Below, piece after piece: positions 43,785 through 53,381 of a stretch of 64,000 nt of DNA. The position numbers were made by a program, and so were the translations under genes. Every line of letters begins with the position of its first letter. Within the stretch, counting starts at the first letter, position 1. The notes beneath the pieces were generated by a model. It did no database searches, had not been told where the DNA came from, and saw nothing but the letters and a program-made list of their open reading frames with translations. Source of the stretch: Veillonella_A intestinalis (GTDB taxonomy: Bacteria; Bacillota; Negativicutes; Veillonellales; Veillonellaceae); contig NZ_CALPCB010000004.1 of assembly GCF_943192895.1 (NCBI RefSeq), forward strand, positions 1 to 64,000, written 5' to 3'.

Positions 43785-44893
43785 TGTCTAAAAGCAAGGT
43801 AATTAATGTAACATCGTCCTCTATGCCACCTTTTGAAGAATATGTAGATGAAATTAAAGAATTGTGGCAGTCTCGGTGGTTAACAAATTCTGGAATTAAG
43901 CATCAGGATTTAGAAAAAAAGTTGAAGTCATATTTTAGTTGTGAAAATATAAAATTTTTTTCAAATGGGCATTTAGCATTAGAAGCTATTTTAAATACTA
44001 TGCAATTAAAAGGGGAAATTATTACCACTCCATTTACATATGCTTCAACAACTCAAGCTATTGTTAGAACGGGTTCTATTCCTGTATTTTGTGATGTAGA
44101 GCCGGAATATTATACAATGGATGTAGGCAAGATTGAAGCTTTAATCACTGAAAAAACAGTAGCTATATTACCAGTTCATGTTTATGGTAATATTTGTAAT
44201 TATAAGGAAATTGAAAAATTAGCATCTAAATATAATCTAAAAGTAATTTATGATGCAGCACATGCTTTTGGAGTTACTACCAATGATATGTCAGTAGCTA
44301 ATTTAGGTGATGCAAGCATGTTTAGTTTTCATGCAACTAAAGTATTTCATACTATTGAAGGTGGTTGTATTACATTTAAAGATGAAGAACTCTCAAATAA
44401 ATTAGATGCATGGAAAATGTTTGGCATGCAAGGTAAAGAGGATGCAGAGTATATTGGCACGAATGCAAAGATGACTGAGTTTCAAGCAGCTATGGGGTTA
44501 TGTAATTTACGGCATGTTGAAGACGAAATTAACAAACGTAAAAAGATTGTTCAAAGATATCGTTCTAATCTGAGTTCTATAAATGGCATTACATTATGTA
44601 AAGAACAAAATGCTGTGAAGTCAAATTATTCATATTTACCAGTTGTATTTGAGAAAAACTTATTTGGCAAAGATAGAAATGAAGTTATTGAGCTATTAGG
44701 TAAACATAATATTTTTGCTAGAAAATATTTTTATCCATTAACATCTCAGTTCAGTGTCTATCAAGATTTATTTATGATTCAAAAAACGCCTATTGCCGAA
44801 GAAATTTCTAAAAAAATTCTCACTTTACCTTTATATGCAGATTTGGAATTAGACGATGTAGATCGAATTTGTGAGTTAATTTTGAAAGGATAA
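43784..44893 (+). CDS. DegT/DnrJ/EryC1-family sugar aminotransferase (VioA-like)
   Basis: A 369-residue PLP enzyme. FFSNGHLALEAIL and TPFTYASTTQAIV, the aspartate in VIYDAAHAFG and the PLP lysine in FHATKVFHTIEGG are present. Closest in pattern to VioA/FdtB/QdtB enzymes, which aminate dTDP-keto-6-deoxyglucose. rfbA and rfbB lie nearby, and rfbC/rfbD (rhamnose branch) are not seen, so the product is probably a dTDP-amino-dideoxyhexose such as dTDP-viosamine. The start overlaps the previous stop by 1 base; rfbA follows after 3. Confidence 0.87.
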   Translation: MSKSKVINVTSSSMPPFEEYVDEIKELWQSRWLTNSGIKHQDLEKKLKSYFSCENIKFFSNGHLALEAILNTMQLKGEIITTPFTYASTTQAIVRTGSIPVFCDVEPEYYTMDVGKIEALITEKTVAILPVHVYGNICNYKEIEKLASKYNLKVIYDAAHAFGVTTNDMSVANLGDASMFSFHATKVFHTIEGGCITFKDEELSNKLDAWKMFGMQGKEDAEYIGTNAKMTEFQAAMGLCNLRHVEDEINKRKKIVQRYRSNLSSINGITLCKEQNAVKSNYSYLPVVFEKNLFGKDRNEVIELLGKHNIFARKYFYPLTSQFSVYQDLFMIQKTPIAEEISKKILTLPLYADLELDDVDRICELILKG

Positions 44894-44896
44894 GAT

Positions 44897-45769
44897 ATGA
44901 AAGCGATTATTTTAGCTGGCGGTTCAGGAACTCGTTTATATCCTACAACAATTGCAATTTCTAAACAGATGTTACCAATATATGATAAACCTATGATATA
45001 TTATCCTTTGGCAGTTGTTATGTTGGCAGGTGTTAGAGATATACTAATAATATCAACAAACAGAGATATATCTTGCTTTCAAGAATTATTAGGTGATGGA
45101 TCTCATTTAGGGCTCAAGATTGAATACGCTATTCAAGAGAAACCTCGTGGCTTAGCAGAAGCTTTTATAATAGGTGAGAAATTTATTGGTAATGATTCTG
45201 TAATGTTAGTATTAGGCGATAATATTTTTTATGGTAGTCGTTTGTCTGAGACATTACAAAAGGCCTCTAATTTAAAAACAGGAGCGCTTATATTTGGATA
45301 TAAAGTACCAAATCCTCAAGATTATGGCATTGTAGAATTTGACTCTGTTGGAAAAGTATTATCTGTTGAAGAAAAACCAAAAAAACCGAAATCTGATTAT
45401 GCGATTCCAGGTTTATACTTTTATGATAATAAGGTTATTGAATTTGCTAGACAAGTTACACCTTCTAAACGCGGTGAATTAGAAATTACTGCTGTTAATG
45501 ATTTATATTTACAAGCTGGAGATTTACGTGTGGAATTATTAGGTCGTGGAACAGCTTGGCTTGATACGGGAACTCATGATGGATTATTAGAGGCTAGTAA
45601 CTTTGTTGCAATTTTTCAGAGACGACAAGGTCTGTATATTTCTTGTGTTGAGGAAATTGCATTTAGAAAAGGTTATATTAACTCTGAGCAATTAAGGAAT
45701 TTAGCAAATAAGTATTTAAAGACCTCATATGGTAAATATTTAATAAAAGTAGCAAGTGAGACTTTGTAA
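44897..45769 (+). CDS. rfbA: glucose-1-phosphate thymidylyltransferase
   Basis: A 290-residue RmlA that makes dTDP-glucose. The nucleotide motif KAIILAGGSGTRLYPTTIAISKQ and GDNIFYG, VEEKPKKPKSDYAIPGLYFYD are typical. It feeds rfbB 1.5 kb downstream. The two are separated by an ABC transporter pair, so the locus order is unusual. The start is clear (GGATAAG upstream). Confidence 0.95.
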   Translation: MKAIILAGGSGTRLYPTTIAISKQMLPIYDKPMIYYPLAVVMLAGVRDILIISTNRDISCFQELLGDGSHLGLKIEYAIQEKPRGLAEAFIIGEKFIGNDSVMLVLGDNIFYGSRLSETLQKASNLKTGALIFGYKVPNPQDYGIVEFDSVGKVLSVEEKPKKPKSDYAIPGLYFYDNKVIEFARQVTPSKRGELEITAVNDLYLQAGDLRVELLGRGTAWLDTGTHDGLLEASNFVAIFQRRQGLYISCVEEIAFRKGYINSEQLRNLANKYLKTSYGKYLIKVASETL

Positions 45770-45779
45770 TAGGTATGTT

Positions 45780-46559
45780 ATGAAATTAGATATATTAACA
45801 ACATTAGCAAAAAATAAATTTTTATTTGATGAACTAGTGAAAAGGGATTTTAAGAAAAAATATAAACGGACAGTTTTAGGTTTTTTCTGGAGTATGTTGT
45901 CACCTTTGATGATGTTAGGTGTTATGGCGTTTGTTTTTAATCAGTTCTTTGGAAGAATGATTGAGCATTACGTGCTTTATATATTAGCGGGACAAATTGT
46001 TTTTGGATATTTTTCAGAATCTACGAATACAGGAATGACCGCATTGTTAAATAACTCAGAAATATTTAGTAAAATTAATATTCCAAAGTTTCTTTTTGTA
46101 TTATCTAGAAATATCTCTGCATTGATTAATTTTGGAATGACAGTGTTGATTTTCTTTGTATTTATTTTTGCAACTGGTGTAAGTCCATCTTTTTTGATGT
46201 TACTGATAGTTTATCCTATTGTTTGTTTAATTATATTTAATTACGGAATTGGACTTATTCTATCAGCACTGTATATTTTTTTCAGAGATATACAATATTT
46301 ATATTCTTTGGCTCTGCAAGTGATTATGTATGGTTCAGCTATTTTTTATGATATAAATATGTTAGATTCAGAATATAGAATTGTTTTTTATTTTAATCCG
46401 ATTTATATTTTTACTACTTTTATACGAGATGTTGCAATTTATGGCAATGTTCCTAGTGCATTAGTCACAATTTTATGTGCGGTATATAGTTTATTGGCCT
46501 TATTTATTGGCCTCTTTGTTTACAAGAAATATGATTATAGATTTATTTATTATATATAG
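45780..46559 (+). CDS. polysaccharide ABC exporter, permease (Wzm/TagG type)
   Basis: A 259-residue ABC-2 permease with about six membrane spans (from about residue 32). N-terminal LVKRDFKKKYKRTVLGFFWSML is the amphipathic motif of Wzm/TagG permeases. Partner of the ATPase that follows after 13 bases; together they move lipid-linked polymer across the inner membrane. ATG at 45780 preferred over an upstream start at 45756 inside rfbA. Confidence 0.9.
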   Translation: MKLDILTTLAKNKFLFDELVKRDFKKKYKRTVLGFFWSMLSPLMMLGVMAFVFNQFFGRMIEHYVLYILAGQIVFGYFSESTNTGMTALLNNSEIFSKINIPKFLFVLSRNISALINFGMTVLIFFVFIFATGVSPSFLMLLIVYPIVCLIIFNYGIGLILSALYIFFRDIQYLYSLALQVIMYGSAIFYDINMLDSEYRIVFYFNPIYIFTTFIRDVAIYGNVPSALVTILCAVYSLLALFIGLFVYKKYDYRFIYYI

Positions 46560-46572
46560 TTAGGATATTCGT

Positions 46573-47313
46573 ATGAATACAATTGAAGTTAATGATTTAT
46601 TAGTAGAATATTTAACTGGTGATATTAAGAGCATAGGTCTTAAAGAATATGTTATGAAAAAATTAAAAGGAACACATGAGATTAAGCATTTTAAAGCTTT
46701 AGATGGAGTTTCTTTTGATTTACAACAAGGGGATATGTTAGGAATTATTGGTGGCAATGGTGCAGGTAAATCTACTTTGCTGAAAGTTATTTCGGGGATT
46801 ATGAAACCGGTTAAAGGCTCTTGCAAAGTAGAGGGGAATATTGCAGCTTTATTAGAACTGGCAAGTGGTTTTGATGGTGATTTGACGGTTAAAGAAAATG
46901 CGTATTTACGTGGCGCTATGTTAGGTTATACAAAAGCTTTTATGGATGAAAAATATCGAGAAATAATAGAGTTTGCAGAGTTAGAAGAATTTCAAGAGCG
47001 CCTATTTAGGCAACTTTCTTCTGGCATGAAGTCTAGATTAGCGTTTTCTATTGCATGTATGGTAAAGCCGGATATTTTGATATTAGATGAGGTTTTGTCT
47101 GTAGGAGATGGCTCATTTAGAATTAAAAGCGAAGCCAAAATGCGAGAGGTTATTTCTGGTGGGGTTACTACCTTATTAGTTTCACATTCGTTAGAACAGA
47201 TTCAAAGGATGTGTAATAAGGTATTATGGATAGAAAAAGGTAAGCAAATAGCTTTTGGTGATACTGCTGAAATAACTAAAAAATATGCAGAATTTATTGA
47301 AGGGAAAAAATAG
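46573..47313 (+). CDS. polysaccharide ABC exporter, ATPase (Wzt/TagH type)
   Basis: A 246-residue ATPase: Walker A GGNGAGKST (about residue 61), signature LSSGMKSRLAF, Walker B ILILDEVLSVGDGSF (typical for Wzt/TagH, EVLSVGD). It lacks the C-terminal carbohydrate-binding domain of long Wzt proteins, so chain end recognition probably does not involve it. Partner of the preceding permease. Only 2 bases separate it from rfbB. Confidence 0.92.
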   Translation: MNTIEVNDLLVEYLTGDIKSIGLKEYVMKKLKGTHEIKHFKALDGVSFDLQQGDMLGIIGGNGAGKSTLLKVISGIMKPVKGSCKVEGNIAALLELASGFDGDLTVKENAYLRGAMLGYTKAFMDEKYREIIEFAELEEFQERLFRQLSSGMKSRLAFSIACMVKPDILILDEVLSVGDGSFRIKSEAKMREVISGGVTTLLVSHSLEQIQRMCNKVLWIEKGKQIAFGDTAEITKKYAEFIEGKK

Positions 47314-47315
47314 CT

Positions 47316-48320
47316 ATGAATATTATAGTAACTGGCGGCGCCGGCTTTATTGGATCAAACTTTGTTTTTCATATGATAAATGCATATCCTAACTACCGTA
47401 TTATTTGTGTGGATAAGTTAACCTATGCAGGGAATTTGTCTACTTTAAAACATGTAATGGATAATCCTAACTTCCGTTTTGTAAAGGCTGATATTTGTGA
47501 TAGAGAAGCTATTGAGAAACTTTTTATAGAAGAAAAGCCGGATATGGTTGTCAACTTTGCTGCTGAATCTCATGTAGATCGCTCTATCGAAAATCCAGGA
47601 ATTTTCTTAGAAACCAATATTATGGGGACTGCTGTTCTTATGGATGCATGTCGTAAATTTGGAATAAAGCGCTATCACCAAGTATCTACTGATGAGGTGT
47701 ATGGCGATTTGCCATTAGATAGACCAGATTTATTCTTTACTGAAGAAACTCCATTGCATACAAGCTCTCCCTATAGTAGCTCTAAAGCAGGTGCTGATTT
47801 ACTTGTGTTAGCCTATTTTAGGACATACGGTTTACCTGTGACAATTTCTCGTTGTTCTAATAACTATGGGCCATATCATTTTCCTGAAAAATTGATTCCT
47901 TTAATGATTGCTAATGCTTTGAATGATAAACCGCTACCAGTTTATGGTGATGGTAAAAACGTTCGGGATTGGTTGTATGTTGAAGACCATTGCAAAGCAA
48001 TTGATTTAATCATTCACAAGGGGCGTGAAGGGGAAGTATACAATGTTGGCGGTCACAATGAAATGGCTAATATTGATATAGTTAAATTGATTTGTAAGGA
48101 ATTAGGCAAATCTGAAGACTTAATTACTTATGTAACAGATCGTAAAGGTCATGATATGCGTTATGCTATTGACCCGACAAAAATTCATACTGAGCTAGGT
48201 TGGTTACCAGAAACTAAATTTGCTGATGGCATTAAAAAGACCATTCAGTGGTATTTAGATAACCGTGAATGGTGGGAAGACATCATTAGTGGGGAGTATA
48301 ATAATGTTGTTAAAAGTTAA
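47316..48320 (+). CDS. rfbB: dTDP-glucose 4,6-dehydratase
   Basis: A 334-residue SDR dehydratase that makes dTDP-4-keto-6-deoxyglucose: VTGGAGFIGSNFVFHM, NFAAESHVDRSIENP, VSTDEVYGDLP (catalytic Asp-Glu), YSSSKAGADLLV and SRCSNNYGPYHFPEKLIPLMI. No rfbC or rfbD follows, so its product probably goes to the aminotransferase encoded upstream. Confidence 0.96.
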   Translation: MNIIVTGGAGFIGSNFVFHMINAYPNYRIICVDKLTYAGNLSTLKHVMDNPNFRFVKADICDREAIEKLFIEEKPDMVVNFAAESHVDRSIENPGIFLETNIMGTAVLMDACRKFGIKRYHQVSTDEVYGDLPLDRPDLFFTEETPLHTSSPYSSSKAGADLLVLAYFRTYGLPVTISRCSNNYGPYHFPEKLIPLMIANALNDKPLPVYGDGKNVRDWLYVEDHCKAIDLIIHKGREGEVYNVGGHNEMANIDIVKLICKELGKSEDLITYVTDRKGHDMRYAIDPTKIHTELGWLPETKFADGIKKTIQWYLDNREWWEDIISGEYNNVVKS

Positions 48321-48384
48321 ACCTTATTTAATAATTTTGCATTAAATATGAAGTTTCTTATGTGCTAGGAGTTAATAGTAAGTT

Positions 48385-49407
48385 ATGAATATTTTGTGGG
48401 GACTTTTAAGTAAATGGCGCAATGAATTATATGGGATTTCCATACTATGGATTATGTTATTTCATTTAGTGGCAGAAGGAAAAATAGATTTTAAAATAAA
48501 TAGTGCACTTCATAATATTATTTCTCATGGTAATTATGGTGTGGATATATTTTTGTTTTTAAGTGGAATTAGTCTATATTTTTCATTGCAGAAAAATAGT
48601 AATACTATATATTTTTATAAAAAACGGATGGCGCGTTTGTTGAGCCCAGTTTTAATTATAAGTGGTACTTTTTTTGTATGGAGTGATATATATATACAAG
48701 GAAAATGGATTCAATTTATAAAGAATATCACGTTTTATTCATTTTGGGTTGAAGGTTTCAGAGGTATATGGTTTATAGCTTTAATTGTGCCGTTATATTT
48801 AATCTATCCATTTTTTTTTCGTTTTAATGATTTAAAGGCTAAATCTATTTTAAGATTTATTGAAGTTGGCGGTTTCATTTTCTTTCTTATAGTATTACAA
48901 CAATTATTTCCATCGGTTTATTATAGAATAGAAATAGCATTGACAAGAATACCTATATTTTTATGTGGAGCGTTAGTTGCATATAAAGTATATTTAAACG
49001 TTAGAATGACAAAAGTCGAAAAAGCAATTTTATTTTTGGCATTAATGATTTCAGTATATGGGATATTTACTCCTGGATTTTTTTTGAATTCGAATCAAAA
49101 TTTTAGGTTTGGTTATTTTTTAGCAGGAATATCATTACCATGGATATTTATATTAATCTTAGAATTTTTTGAGCTAGATAATCTAAATAAGTTTTTTTCG
49201 AATATTGGACGTATTTCGTTAGAATTATATGTTATACATGTCTCTATCTATGCGATAGTATTTGGGAGTGCTGTTTGGAAAGGGATAGAATATAAGAGCT
49301 ACGCCTCAATATTACTTTTTTTTATTTGTATTCTATTAGGATATATTTATGATAAAATTCATCAGAATATAAAGAAATATTTTAAGGGGTATATTATCTT
49401 TAAGTAA
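48385..49407 (+). CDS. acyltransferase 3 family membrane protein
   Basis: A 340-residue inner-membrane acyltransferase of the OafA/NolL type: about ten hydrophobic segments, with the early His in MLFHLVAEG and the GVDIFLFLSGISLYFSL block. These proteins usually O-acetylate polysaccharide on the periplasmic side. The GGAGTTAATAG ahead of the ATG may serve as ribosome-binding site. It is the last gene before the IS remnant. Confidence 0.85.
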   Translation: MNILWGLLSKWRNELYGISILWIMLFHLVAEGKIDFKINSALHNIISHGNYGVDIFLFLSGISLYFSLQKNSNTIYFYKKRMARLLSPVLIISGTFFVWSDIYIQGKWIQFIKNITFYSFWVEGFRGIWFIALIVPLYLIYPFFFRFNDLKAKSILRFIEVGGFIFFLIVLQQLFPSVYYRIEIALTRIPIFLCGALVAYKVYLNVRMTKVEKAILFLALMISVYGIFTPGFFLNSNQNFRFGYFLAGISLPWIFILILEFFELDNLNKFFSNIGRISLELYVIHVSIYAIVFGSAVWKGIEYKSYASILLFFICILLGYIYDKIHQNIKKYFKGYIIFK

Positions 49408-50337
49408 TCCGGAAACTATTTATTATGAGTCCCTATTAACTTTAATAAGATTTAAGATAATAAGATGTAGATTTTACTTAATAAAATCTTATAAGAGAAT
49501 ATATGACAAAATTGTAGATTTTTGTCATATTTTGGAGCGCTAAAGAGATTATGCATTCTTAGGAAGGACATGCAACGCAGTTGTTGTGTGTCCTTTTTTA
49601 GTATTAATGAATAAAATCCGATTACGAAATCGTTCAAAGTTTTGTAATCCAAAAGCACAATGTCTTAGTGCTTTTATTTTATTGTGGCAACCGTCTGTAA
49701 AGCATTAGAGTACGGTAATATTAGGGTATTAACTAATCTCTTCTCGCAAAACTTTAAATGTCTTTAGTGGTTCTTAAATAACGGTTAGAAACCTCGTTTT
49801 TCATTAAATGTACGACCACAAGAGCAGAGGTAACGACGTTAGTAATACAAGAGACGAATAGGTTTTTTATTAACAGTTGTATGACGAATAGTTCGGTTTG
49901 TATAGCCTTTAATATGTGTAGTTTTTGAATGACAATGCGAAGAAGTGTGAGGATGCGCGGTAACTTCTACATAAAGTAAATATCTTGAATCGGTTTCTCA
50001 CATATTATATATATATTTGGTCTTGATTCCTAGTAAATTTCCTATACAATCAAGAGTAGACATATTGAATAAACATCCTTTCATAATGGTTTCAGCGCTT
50101 TTATTGTAATGTATTTTATTTAATATGTCTTTTTGTAAAAAAATAGGTGCTAAGAGGAGTCGCAACTTGGGTGTCCTCTTGGCGCAAAAAAATAAATTAT
50201 AGAATTATAAAAATAAGGAAAGTGATTTGTATTAGTGATTAATACAGAATGCATATGCTGGTCATATTAGTTAATTCAGTATATACTATATTAAGATACC
50301 ATAAGTGAGTAAGCGGTTTATTATTTTAGGGGAATAT
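49408..50337. other. gene-poor region: ISL3 remnant and AT-rich flanks
   Basis: About 930 bases without an intact gene. 49408-49548 is AT-rich with inverted AAGATTT/AAATCTT tracts and the pair ATATGACAAAA/TTTTGTCATAT. 49549-50084 is the transposase remnant. 50150-50189 contains a hairpin (TGCTAAGAGGA with TCCTCTTGGCG), perhaps a former IS end or terminator. 50190-50337 is the upstream region of the next gene. Confidence 0.6.
49549..50084 (-). pseudogene. ISL3-family transposase remnant, internally deleted
   Basis: On the minus strand the N-terminal part begins at 50084 (second ATG at 50063: MSTLDCIGNLLGIKTKYIYN), meets an in-frame stop, then gives HSKTTHIKGYTNRTIRHTTV and RRYLCSCGRTFNEK, the zinc-ribbon region of ISL3 transposases. 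After about 49785 the reading frame changes, and the C-terminal end reads FTDGCHNKIKALRHCAFG and FERFRNRILF to a stop at 49549. The whole DDE core of about 250 residues is gone and several stop codons are present. A smaller open frame at 49452-49658 is in the wrong frame. Confidence 0.8.
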
Positions 50338-51072
50338 ATGATAACAGTAGTAATACTAACTAAAAATGAAGAAATGAATATAGTAAAGGCTATCGAAAGT
50401 GCTAAAACAATAGCTTCAAGGGTATTAGTTGTTGACTCAGCAAGTGAAGATAAGACCGTGTCGTTAGCTCAATCTGTTGGGGCTAAGGTAGTTATTCGTA
50501 GATGGGATAATGATTTTGCAGCACAACGTAATTTTGCCTTAGAGTATGTAAATACAGAGTGGGTATTTTATTTAGATGCTGATGAGAGAATAACTGATGA
50601 GTTGGCTGAATCAATAAATAAAGTGATTGGCGAGAATAAGAAGGCACTTTATGAGATTGAGCGGAGAAATAGTGCCTTTGGAAAAGATTTTAAATATGGA
50701 GTTTTATCTTCTGATACTGTAAAACGGTTATTTCCTACTCAATTAGCTAAATGGCAAGGAAAAGTTCATGAATCAGTGGTTACAGATTTACCAGTTATAA
50801 TGCTTGAAGGATATATTAAGCATTATACATATAGAGATTTTGATCAGTATATTCATAAAATGAATATGTATTCTACAATTTGGGCAAGGGATAGTCATAA
50901 AAAATCAAAATTATTAAAAGATATAGTATTTAGACCTTTTTTTGCTTTTTTTAAGATGTACATATTGAAATTTGGTTTTTTAGAAGGTTGGTTAGGCTTT
51001 GTTTTGTCAATTAATTATAGCGTATATACACTGAATAAATATGCGAAGCTTAGAATGAAACAAAAAGGATAA
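50338..51072 (+). CDS. family 2 glycosyltransferase, WaaE/KdtX-like
   Basis: A 244-residue GT2: MITVVILTKNEEMNIVKAIES, DSASEDKTVSLAQ, the RWDNDFAAQRNFALE block and YLDADERIT (DxD) are typical of LPS inner-core beta-glucosyltransferases of the WaaE/KdtX group. A C-terminal hydrophobic stretch (about residues 200-225) may bind the membrane. ATG at 50338 follows TAGGGGAA. The next gene overlaps the stop. Confidence 0.88.
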   Translation: MITVVILTKNEEMNIVKAIESAKTIASRVLVVDSASEDKTVSLAQSVGAKVVIRRWDNDFAAQRNFALEYVNTEWVFYLDADERITDELAESINKVIGENKKALYEIERRNSAFGKDFKYGVLSSDTVKRLFPTQLAKWQGKVHESVVTDLPVIMLEGYIKHYTYRDFDQYIHKMNMYSTIWARDSHKKSKLLKDIVFRPFFAFFKMYILKFGFLEGWLGFVLSINYSVYTLNKYAKLRMKQKG

Positions 51073-52046
51073 TGAATATGAGTAAAATATCAGTAATTGT
51101 TCCTGTCTATAAAGTGGAACAATATTTAAATGAATGTATAGACTCTATACTCAATCAAACATATAAAGATTTAGAGATTATTCTAGTTGATGATGGTTCT
51201 CCCGATAATTGTGGAAAAATATGTGATGAATATGTCAAAAAAGATAGTCGAATTAAGGTTATCCATAAAAAAAATGGTGGATTGAGTGATGCTCGTAATG
51301 TGGGGATAGATGTAGCAACTGGTGATATTTTAGGATTTGTTGATAGTGACGATTATATTGATCCTAATATGTTTGAAGATATGATTACATATATGGCAGT
51401 TAATAATTTAGATGTTGTTTGTGCAGATACATTTATTGTTAGAGGCAGTCATACACGATTTAGACCGCGTTATGGTAAAGATTTAATTTATGATGAAGGT
51501 CAAGCAATCAATGAGATTTTAAATGGTAAATTAGATAATGCAACATGGAATAAAATATATAAAAGAAAGGTTATTGGTAATATTAGATTTCCTGTGGGAA
51601 GGAAATACGAAGATGTTGCGACTATTTATAAATATATTTATAATGCTAAACGTGTAGGATATATTTCTAAACCTTTCTATTATTATCGTAAGCTAAAGAC
51701 TTCGATTACAGGCACGTCATTTAATTGTCAGAGCCGATATGATTGCTTTATCGGTTATAGAGAACGATTAGAATTTGCTAAGTTTCATAAATTAGACTCT
51801 ATAAATGATTGTGAATTATTAGCGCTTGAAACAGCATTAGCAACTTTGACTGTATTTTATGCATGGGATGAAGATAATAGGTCAGAACGCTTTTTAGATG
51901 TTTATCATTTTATTGCAAATCATTTAGCAATAAAGAAAATTGATAAATTAAAGTCTAAACATAAGTTTTTATTGTGGAGCTTTAAACATGCTAAAATTTT
52001 TCACAAAGTATATGCCAAGTTATCTGGTATTTCTAAGCGAATGTAG
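51072..52046 (+). CDS. family 2 glycosyltransferase
   Basis: A 324-residue GT2: ISVIVPVYKVEQYLNECIDSIL, LVDDGSPDNCG, FVDSDDYIDPNMFE (metal site), KKNGGLSDARNVGI. Close to EpsH/CpsJ-type enzymes that add galactose or N-acetylgalactosamine. The ATG overlaps the preceding stop by 1 base, so the two transferases are translated together. Confidence 0.9.
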   Translation: MNMSKISVIVPVYKVEQYLNECIDSILNQTYKDLEIILVDDGSPDNCGKICDEYVKKDSRIKVIHKKNGGLSDARNVGIDVATGDILGFVDSDDYIDPNMFEDMITYMAVNNLDVVCADTFIVRGSHTRFRPRYGKDLIYDEGQAINEILNGKLDNATWNKIYKRKVIGNIRFPVGRKYEDVATIYKYIYNAKRVGYISKPFYYYRKLKTSITGTSFNCQSRYDCFIGYRERLEFAKFHKLDSINDCELLALETALATLTVFYAWDEDNRSERFLDVYHFIANHLAIKKIDKLKSKHKFLLWSFKHAKIFHKVYAKLSGISKRM

Positions 52047-52066
52047 AGAGGTTTAAGATATAAATT

Positions 52067-53296
52067 ATGGTTAGTAAAAATGAAATGATGGCTGCGTATT
52101 GTTTTGGTATTAGTATGTTTGTATTTAGGCTATCTATAGCATTAGGTAATATATTTTTTGTTTTAGGGATAATTTTTTGCATTAGTATTTTATACCAAAA
52201 GAAAAAAAATAATAGTTTAAGGACTCTTTATGAGGATGATAATCTTAAGAAAACATATAAAATATTTGGAGTAATGATGCTTTCTATGGTACCATCCATT
52301 ATATTTTCTTCGAATTTTACAGTAAGCATTAAAGCAATTTCTGACTTATGGCTATATCGTTCTTTAATGTTTTTTGCAATCCCATTATTTATACGAGATA
52401 GAAACTTATTAGAAACGATTTTTATTGCTTTTGTCACGATAGAAGCTATTGAAGGGATTGTAGCAGTTTATCAGGTATTAGTTTTGCAATTACATAGAGG
52501 TGTTGGTTTTAATATCACCGTATTGGAATATGCAGGGATATTATTAGTATTATTGCCTGTTATCATAGTTTGTATGATTGATGATAAGGTCGGGCCTTTT
52601 TTAAGAAAAAGTTCCATTATTTTATTTCCATTTTTAGTGGCAGGCGCTATTGCTGGTCAGAGTCGAGGATTATGGTTGACAATTTTAGTTGTTAGTCCAA
52701 TATTAGTCTTTAAGTATGTTATAAAAAATAAAAAATATCTTACTGTGGTAAGTATTATAGTAATAACTATTGTAGGTGGATTTATTAGTACTCCTGAATT
52801 GACACAGCGAGTTTATTCAATAACTAATACTACAACAGATCGTTCAAATGCAGATAGAATATTGTTATGGGAGTCTACAGTGGAGATGATTAAAGATCAT
52901 CCTATTGTTGGTGTAGGGACTGGTAACTGGTATGCTGTGTATGAAACTCAGTATGAAAATGAGGAAGTAACTCAAAAACATCTCAATCATTCTCATAGTA
53001 ATTATTTACAAATAATATCAGAAACAGGTGTAATAGGAATTCTAGGGTTTTTAGTGTTTAGTATATATATGATTTTTGGAAATTTTATAGACTGGAAACG
53101 TTTTGGGAATCCTTATTCGCTTATGTTGTTTGGTGTATGGTTTAGTTTTAGTGCATTTGGTTTTATAGATTATTCAATTGGTTCATCAGCTAATGCTAAA
53201 ACACTTTGGTATATTACTGGGATATTATTAGCATTGAAGATGAATTGGAATAATAATTTTAAAGAGAAAGAAATAGGTAAAATAGAAGGTTATTAA
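52067..53296 (+). CDS. O-antigen ligase/polymerase-like membrane protein (WaaL/Wzy)
   Basis: A 409-residue polytopic protein with about ten to twelve membrane spans and a large periplasmic loop carrying GVGTGNWYAVYE and KHLNHSHSNYLQIISETGVIG, the Wzy_C/WaaL signature with His residues. It either ligates O-antigen to lipid A core or polymerises units. Because export here uses an ABC pair, a WaaL-type ligase is more likely. It follows two glycosyltransferases and ends the plus-strand locus. Confidence 0.87.
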   Translation: MVSKNEMMAAYCFGISMFVFRLSIALGNIFFVLGIIFCISILYQKKKNNSLRTLYEDDNLKKTYKIFGVMMLSMVPSIIFSSNFTVSIKAISDLWLYRSLMFFAIPLFIRDRNLLETIFIAFVTIEAIEGIVAVYQVLVLQLHRGVGFNITVLEYAGILLVLLPVIIVCMIDDKVGPFLRKSSIILFPFLVAGAIAGQSRGLWLTILVVSPILVFKYVIKNKKYLTVVSIIVITIVGGFISTPELTQRVYSITNTTTDRSNADRILLWESTVEMIKDHPIVGVGTGNWYAVYETQYENEEVTQKHLNHSHSNYLQIISETGVIGILGFLVFSIYMIFGNFIDWKRFGNPYSLMLFGVWFSFSAFGFIDYSIGSSANAKTLWYITGILLALKMNWNNNFKEKEIGKIEGY

Positions 53297-53381
53297 AGTA
53301 TAATAAGTGAAACTATTATCATGGTAGATTCTTTATTATTGTTGTGAGATTTACTAATTAATTTACTGATAAGGCAAAGTT

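Noticed and set aside
44897..48320. A dTDP-rhamnose pathway
   Set aside because: Only rfbA and rfbB are present; rfbC and rfbD are not found anywhere in the window.
49452..49658. Open frame on the minus strand in the IS region
   Set aside because: It is a shifted frame of the ISL3 transposase C-terminus; the neighbouring frame gives the recognisable FERFRNRILF segment.
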